Position numbers and translations under genes: made by a program. This document shows positions 40,401 to 48,211 of a stretch of 64,000 nt of DNA, piece after piece (positions within the stretch are counted from its first letter, which is position 1; every line of letters starts with the position of its first letter). The notes under the pieces are model-generated. The model saw nothing but the letters and a program-made list of their open reading frames with translations. It was not told where the DNA came from and did not search any database. Origin of the DNA: Strongylocentrotus droebachiensis. Taxonomy: Eukaryota > Echinodermata > Echinoidea > Camarodonta > Strongylocentrotidae. Where the stretch lies: NCBI GenBank assembly GCA_035222895.1, contig JAVYIG010002741.1, positions 166,447-230,446 of the forward strand, written 5' to 3'.

Positions 40401-43400
40401 ATTTTGATGACTCCAGAACTTTGCAGTACACACCAATACTTACATGCTACATGATCAACTTTTTCTGATCCATTCCACACCTCTTCTTTCACAATGCAAT
40501 TGCATGACCAGAACTCAACTTAATCTTATATCCCATTCAAGGTCATTCAATATCATATACAATAAATTATTGGGTTCAGTACATATTGCATGTTTTGGAA
40601 ATGATAATAATAATAATAATTACATTTGTATAGCACTTATTACTATTACTCTGTTTCTAAGTGTTTGCAAGCAAGGACAGCAGAAGTGTCCTTATGAGAA
40701 GTATTAAATTGATACGATGATTTGATTTGACATGTACTACAGCACTCAACGCATCAAGGGCCCTCGGGAAGAACAACATGGATGCTGATCAGACATTACT
40801 GGGTATTGAAACAAAACTATTGTTTGTCAATAATATCCCTTCACACAATTTGGATTTGAAATGTTAATTGAGTGGGAACAGAAAAGTGAGCAACTGATTT
40901 AACTAATTGACATTGTACAAATTAATTATTGATTCCCCCCCCCCCCCAAAAGAAAAAAAAAAAAAATGATAATGATAATAAAAATTAATAAATAATTAAT
41001 TAATTAATAAAAAATGAAAAAAACAACCAAACCAAACAAATAATAATAATAAATAACAATAGAATGAAATCTTCAAAAGGTTGCACACTCTAGAAAACTT
41101 GTCTGGAACACTTTCATTTTACACATGTGTACAGTGTGTAATGAAAATAATGATTGAAACATATTTGAAATGAGTACCATGTACATGTACAATATACCGG
41201 AAATCTAGACAGAACATTATGAAAAAGGATTACAATTCGCAAACACACAGGTGTCGTGGTCGAGTGTAAACTGAACTGTGGATCACATGGTCCGCACTCG
41301 ACCCAATAAAGGTAAACGGGTACCTGGCAGGAATTAATTCCTTGAATTGCTACAGCATACTAAAGCTGGCTTTATCACTATGGAGCGTCAGGAGTGTCAA
41401 GTCCGACAGACATGAGCGCTATACAAGAACCCACTATTTCATTATTATTAAACTGCACCAGGGAATTTATATGAGCCTGAACTTTCATTCATTGAATTAC
41501 CAGTCAGAGTTATAGGCAAAAACCATCTGATATTGAATTCATATATGTACCCCAGGGGCAGGCTCATAATACATCATGCCAAAATAAGACTTGAAGATGT
41601 AGGCTCCTACATGCTTTCTGGTGACGAGGTTATGTGATATCAGAACGTGCAGCAAACTAGGAGAATGACAAAAAGCCCCCCCCCCCCTCTCCATTTAGAC
41701 TACCAAAGTTTATTGTATTGTAATTTGATAAGTTATACAATTATTCTAGTCTGATTATTGCATAATGAAAGGTTACATATATTAATAATGATGATGATGA
41801 CGATGATGACAACGACGCCGACAACGACGATGACGATGATACTACTACTATTACTACTACTGGTCTACTACTACTACTACTACTACTACTACATGTACTA
41901 CTTCTAATGATAATAAGGATAAGAACAATACTATTGATCATCTAGGAGCATTAAAAAGAAAAAGTACCATAGCATTTATAAAGTGAAAGCCATGTTTGAG
42001 CAATGATTTGAACTAAATCTTGATAAAGAATCCTATTCTTTTCTAAACATTGTATCATGTGAAACATATTCAATTGCGTGGTGCTTTATGTGAGCATGTA
42101 CTGATAAGTGGCAAGCTGCCATGACAACTTACCACACCAAAACTAGTTCTCTTTACAATATCTCTGACTTTTTTTCTACAATGACAATGTTGTTATCCAG
42201 TGTGTACATACCCCTTTTACTACATAATTCTTTATTAAACCAGCATCTTTCAACCTGGGTTTCCCCCAAGACATCTCTAGGGGTGCGGCAAGAGAAATTA
42301 GTTAGAACATCAAAAACCTTTTTTGGAATAACATCAATTTCGTGAAACACCAAATATATGGCTAAAGTATGGAATTTCATGAGGAAATAGCATTTAAAAG
42401 ATAAAAAGTGTATATTCTTCATCCCAAGCTTTGCTCCCTTGCACATTTTAGAAAGAGGAGGATTTCAAGCAGAGAAGTGCCTGAATACCTCCATAATTTT
42501 TTGCAACGAGGTCCCTGTTCTATTTGACAGCAAGCTAGGTGCAGGAATATAATAGAAACAAACATGCCAGTAGGTGTGTACATTGCACTTGACGAGTTTC
42601 AGAGTGATGCACAAGTACATGTAATGTTCAGTGATGAATTTGGGATTGTGGTGATGCAAAATTTTTGGCCTACCGGTATTTCTGAAAAGTGTCACGTGAC
42701 TCAAAAAAGGTTTAAAAATGCTGCTTCGAACAGCGTTTCTTTGTGGATGCAAGTTTTGTATTTGAATAAAGTTTTGTCTAGTCTAGTGTGAACAGGTTTT
42801 TCTATTCTTCTATTCTTGCCCTGTAGCATCTCTGATCAATGATTCATGGATGGTCCTGAATGGGAGCGTGCAGAGCTCAGTTTCGATTTCTGATGGGTCT
42901 ATTCACAAAGGTCTTTCAAAGACAAGAGGCAAATTATAATTTCAATCAAAAGAGATTTCAATATCTTTAACTTCAAGAGCTATGTGTACACAGTTGGCCT
43001 ACTTTGAAAATGTACAGTGCACATGTATGTAGTCTTCGAAAACAAACAAACAGCATTAGCAACAAAAGACTACAATGACCTAGTGAATGAAAAATCAGAA
43101 CTGAATCAGAAATTGAGTATTCTTAATTTGTAAATGTACATGTACTGTACATGTATATGTTTCTAATCTGCAAAAACAAACAAACAGCATTAGCAACAAA
43201 AGACTGCAATGACCTAGTGTATGAAAAACTCAAAACTGAATCAGGAATGGGGTATTCTTGATTTGTAAATTCAAAGTTTCAAACTTTTCAATATTGAATT
43301 AATCAGTAGTTATTAATTTTTGTTAAATTCCAATGACTAGATGTGCAATGTACTTAGCAAGTAGAGGTCAGATTGTATTTTACATTGAGTAAAGCCATAA

Positions 43401-44449
43401 AAAAGTGTAATTTTAAATGTAATTTTAAGTGTAATTTTAAAGAGGCTTTACAGATGATTGCTATTTGCAAGAATTCATTAAATGTAGGCCTATACAAATG
43501 TAAACCATCACAAAATATCTTTCCATTCAGAGATGAGTTTCAATATTACATACCGGTAATCGTATAAGATATTAAAGAGTTAGGGAAAACCCCAACGTAG
43601 TCATCCACCTGGACAATCCTAATCAGTTATACCGGGACGAGAGAGCAAAAGGTCACAGTGATTCAGTTCGCTTTACGCCTCCTAGGCACAGATGAGGTAA
43701 CACCAAATACTTATAATTATAATAATAATGGGCCAAATTAATACATACAGTCTGCAGAGAGCCAGCATGGCCAAAAAATCTACCTATAAGTACATGACAT
43801 GCCCCTATGGTTCACTGTACATGTATATACTGTACCGTCTGTTTGGAGCCAGAAGGGCATTAACAATATTAAGTAAATGAACTTTACCACAGAGTTAACG
43901 CCCCTTTGGCGATGAACAGACGATATAGATGATTTTAAAAATTGTGACTTACCAGTTGCCACTTTCCCTTTCCATTTACAAAAATATTGCACAGAAGTAT
44001 GCCCCCTGTCTCAACCAACATTCAGACAGATCGTTAAAAATAAATCAGTAATCCTCATTTATTCTGTTATTAATCAGAACAGAAATCAGTCCCCCCCCCC
44101 CCCCCCCATCCGCTTTTCCAAAAATTAGCCTGTATGTTCTGTACAAAATGAATCCACTGGATACCATATTACTCTCCATGTTATCAATTTATCTTCGAAA
44201 TCACGTCATTCAGCCAAAATTTTCATAATTTCTTAGACAGTATAACCATTTTATAAAAAATTAATTGAATTTGATCTGTTTGAATTACCAACTAAAAAAA
44301 GAATATATACATCAAGTTTTAAATCGGCACTATTTATTATTATTATTATCATCATTATGATCATTATTATTACTATCATTATCATAACTATTATTATTAT
44401 TATCATTATCATCATCATCATTATCATCGTCATCATCATCCTTATCATT

Positions 44450-44492
<43 letters not shown>

Positions 44493-47400
44493 CCATGATA
44501 TCTGCATCATCAGCATTATTACAATATCTTGCAAATCCCACTACATGAGTAAGTTCTAGCATTCTTTGCAGCATCTTATTTTCACCAAGTCAAAGAATGA
44601 AATCAGAGATAACCCATGGTTTCCCCCGAGACACCTGGCACTTAAATCCTTGCCCCATACTCCTACTGTACTTGTATTTATTGATTCATTATCGATTGGC
44701 ATCCATGCCATGGCAATCTTATATTTCCTTATGTAATATTCACTTTTTTTCCCCACATTTTATAAGCAGGGCCACCGAATACGGTGTAAATACGTCACGC
44801 CTTTAGAAACTGAGGTCCTTGTGACATGAAGCTCTGTGAGTGAAAAGGAAACTTTCAAATAGCATTTGTTGAATATAGTCAGTGTTCCATGTGAATGAAA
44901 ACAAATAATAAAAGGTATCAACAAATTCAATTCTGCTCATGATTGAATATGGTCACATATTGTTTGTTTATTGTTCCATGAAAATGAAAAAAAATAATAA
45001 AGTGTGTCAAAAAATTTCAACTCTGTCAATGATTTTCAATGAATTGTAGTGTAAATATCTACACTTGTACCTGCCATAGAAGCCCTAAAGTACATGTACA
45101 CTGTAGGCGGCAGTAGGCCTACATACATGTTCATTGTGCAAGTATCGCAAATGATGAAGATATCAAATTGATCACAAAACGTACAAATGTACACGTAAAT
45201 ACATGACACTTTTCATATAAGGGGTAGAAGGGAATTAAATGTGGATTATATCCGAACTTAGTTGAGACCCGAAAGTTAATGTGAACGCAATCAGCATCTC
45301 TCAATCTGCACTTGATTTTCTTGATTACTAATGTTATTGTTTGTGTTTATCATATTATCTTTCCTTATGTTTTTCTTTTGTTTTTTCCTAACACTTTCCC
45401 TTTTATTTTTCCTTATGTTATCATTTGTTTTATTCTACTATCATTCTCTCCTGTATATTTCCCTATGTAATTCTTTAATTCTTTCTCTTCTGTCGTATCT
45501 TTTATCTATTCTTGTTATTTTTTGCTTCTATCCTCCTATCATTTTCTCTGCCATTTCCTAATCTTTCGTTTTGCTTTTATCCTTCTATAATTTTCTTATG
45601 TTATTCTTTTTTATCCTTCTAACAGTATTTCTTCTATCTTTCATTTTGTTTTCATTCTTAATATCCTATCATCTTAAATTATCCTTCTATCATTTTTTCT
45701 ATCTTTTCTTTTTTATTCTTTGTTTCTATCCTTCTATCAGCGATTTTTTTATCGTTCCTCATGTTCTTCATTTTGTATCCTTCTATCATTTTCTCTTTCT
45801 ATATTCACTCACGGTACTTTTTTTAATGTGGCTATCATCTTCTCTTTTTTTAAAGGTGAAATTCAAAGAAGATCACAAATATGCCAACTAATGTATCACT
45901 AGAAACTGGTAAGCTAACAGATGGCCATCGTACAAGTTTTAGGTCAACTATATATCGGGTGATTTATTAAAAATACAAATACAACCACCTCCATAGCAGC
46001 TGGGATATACGAGAGATTCGCCGGAAAAAATAACGATGTTTTGATGACGTCACTATATGGACCAACACTACCCAAGCAGACGACATCCCATAGAGAATGA
46101 ACATAATTGCAAAGCTATTATTTCCCAAATTATAATGAGTTGAGTGTATATATGTAATGGCATGTCAAACCATTCAAAAGGGGATATGACCCAATTCTGA
46201 TAACTAAATCTTTTGCTTGTAAATACACAGGATAGGGGTTAATTAACAATCAAAGAAATCAGACTTTCAAATTGAAAACCCCCCGGAATGATATTAAGGA
46301 CGGCATTTGTTCCCTCTTGAAACGCCGAACATACGCCGGTGTGTGCAGCTGAATATACAATGGCGTATTATTTTGTTTACAAGCGACAGATTCCTTTATT
46401 TTTGTATCGCTGCATTTTTCATCAAAATAAAACCATACGCGGGGTTTAGAGTGAGGCAATAGATTATAAATTTAGCCTGACGGTAGTGAAGTAAGAGAAA
46501 GAACTCAAGAGAAGATGAAAACACAGGCACTGAAAATGTGTGAGATGTCAAGGGACATCGTCTGCTTGTGCAAGTCATGTCCATACTGTGATCTCACACA
46601 TCTCAGCAGCGTTCGGAGAGCTCTTCCGTAGCTATGCCGGGGCTGTATTTAAGCGTTTTGTAATTTATAATAATCGTTACTTCGAATGTTTCCAAGCATT
46701 GAATTTTGATAACCTTGTCGAATCAAAGTTTCAACTTTGCAATAATGAAAATAAAGTTAGTTTTTAAAATCAATGAATATCTACTTTAAATATGCTTTGT
46801 TATTCTTTGGTATTATACTATTATGTTCGCTTTCTGTACTGTTTGCCTACCGTCCTGTTTTCAAAAGCTCTGTAATCTGTATTATCTCCTGATATACGGT
46901 TCATGTAGTACACAGTCATGCAGTCTTGATGCTGTTAGTATGAAGGTGAGCGGGATTTAGGGTGCAGATGTCCAGACTTAAGGTTGCTTTGGGTACAAGG
47001 GAATGGAAGTTCGCAAGTAAGAGGATAACATAACTCATAATTCTCCTATCCAATCGAAAGAAGACCCCGATTCTATCATTAGTAAAGAAAATAATAAGCA
47101 AAAAATATTCTGACATTCAGTTTTAACATGTATTCATTTATTACTCTTTTATTTATATTAATATGATTTGTATATCAAAGTTGAAAATGCTTGAAAATGA
47201 AAATTGTTTAGAAAAATACCTACATAAAAATTGTCGTTATTCTCATGGGTCTGTAATTACATCTTCCGCGGCTTTTCTATGGTAGAACGATGTATGTTCA
47301 AATAATGTTTATCTTATTTACTTGTTAAAGCCCTAAAACCTTATACAAACAGTTTATTTGCTTGTACAATACTTTTTAGTATATTGAAAATTATAAGAAA

Positions 47401-48179
47401 TTGTCAATTAAATGAGAGCTTGAACATCAAGAAAAAAGTTTTTGAATAAATTTTCAGGTTCACGTTTTCGCTGCCCATAGACTACATGCAGAGCTGCCAA
47501 GTGCCAACCTTTGGAAGTACAAATTAGTACTCAGCACCTCCAAAATTAGTATTTTACCATCAAAATTAGTATTTTTCAACCGGCCTTCCTTTCACCTATT
47601 AAAAACCTATTAATGTCGTAACGCAGTGCAAATGCATACCGTAAAGACCATATTTTTGCTGTAATTAATTTTTTTAAAACATATTCAATTGTACATATTC
47701 ATCTATATACCTTGTTTTAACTGCATTACTGCAAACTCAGTTCTTTTTAGTTCCAAGCTCTTGCTTCAGCCACAAAATCACCTTGAAGATTCACACACAA
47801 GTGACTATATAAGCCACTCCATATAAAATGATGCACTGAATTCACAATATGGCTCTTGTAAAAATCTGCAATAATGTAGTACAGCAGAGATGCCAACCTC
47901 TTGACACAAAAAAACAGACTGAGTATCCTAAAAAATTAGATTTTGGAGAGAAAAATCAGATTTTCACGAAAAACTCGACACTACCAATGGCCGGTTGGCC
48001 CCGGGCCAGTAAAATTTCAGAAAAATGTGATACTGGAAGGTACAGTCAAGTAAAATGTTTGCTCTTTCATTAAAATTTTAAAAGAAAATTGTAAAGCAAA
48101 GTTTTTGTTGGGGCTGCGGGGGTTTACTTGTTCATTTTTTAATGCGATTCCGTGGTTTTTATGGGTATTAACAAAAATT

Positions 48180-48211
<32 letters not shown>

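Noticed and set aside
44251..44574. Met/Ile-run open frames
   Set aside because: ATT/ATC microsatellite.
45331..45891. Hydrophobic open frames that look like membrane proteins
   Set aside because: T-rich degenerate repeat; hydrophobicity follows from TTN codons and no conserved pattern is present.
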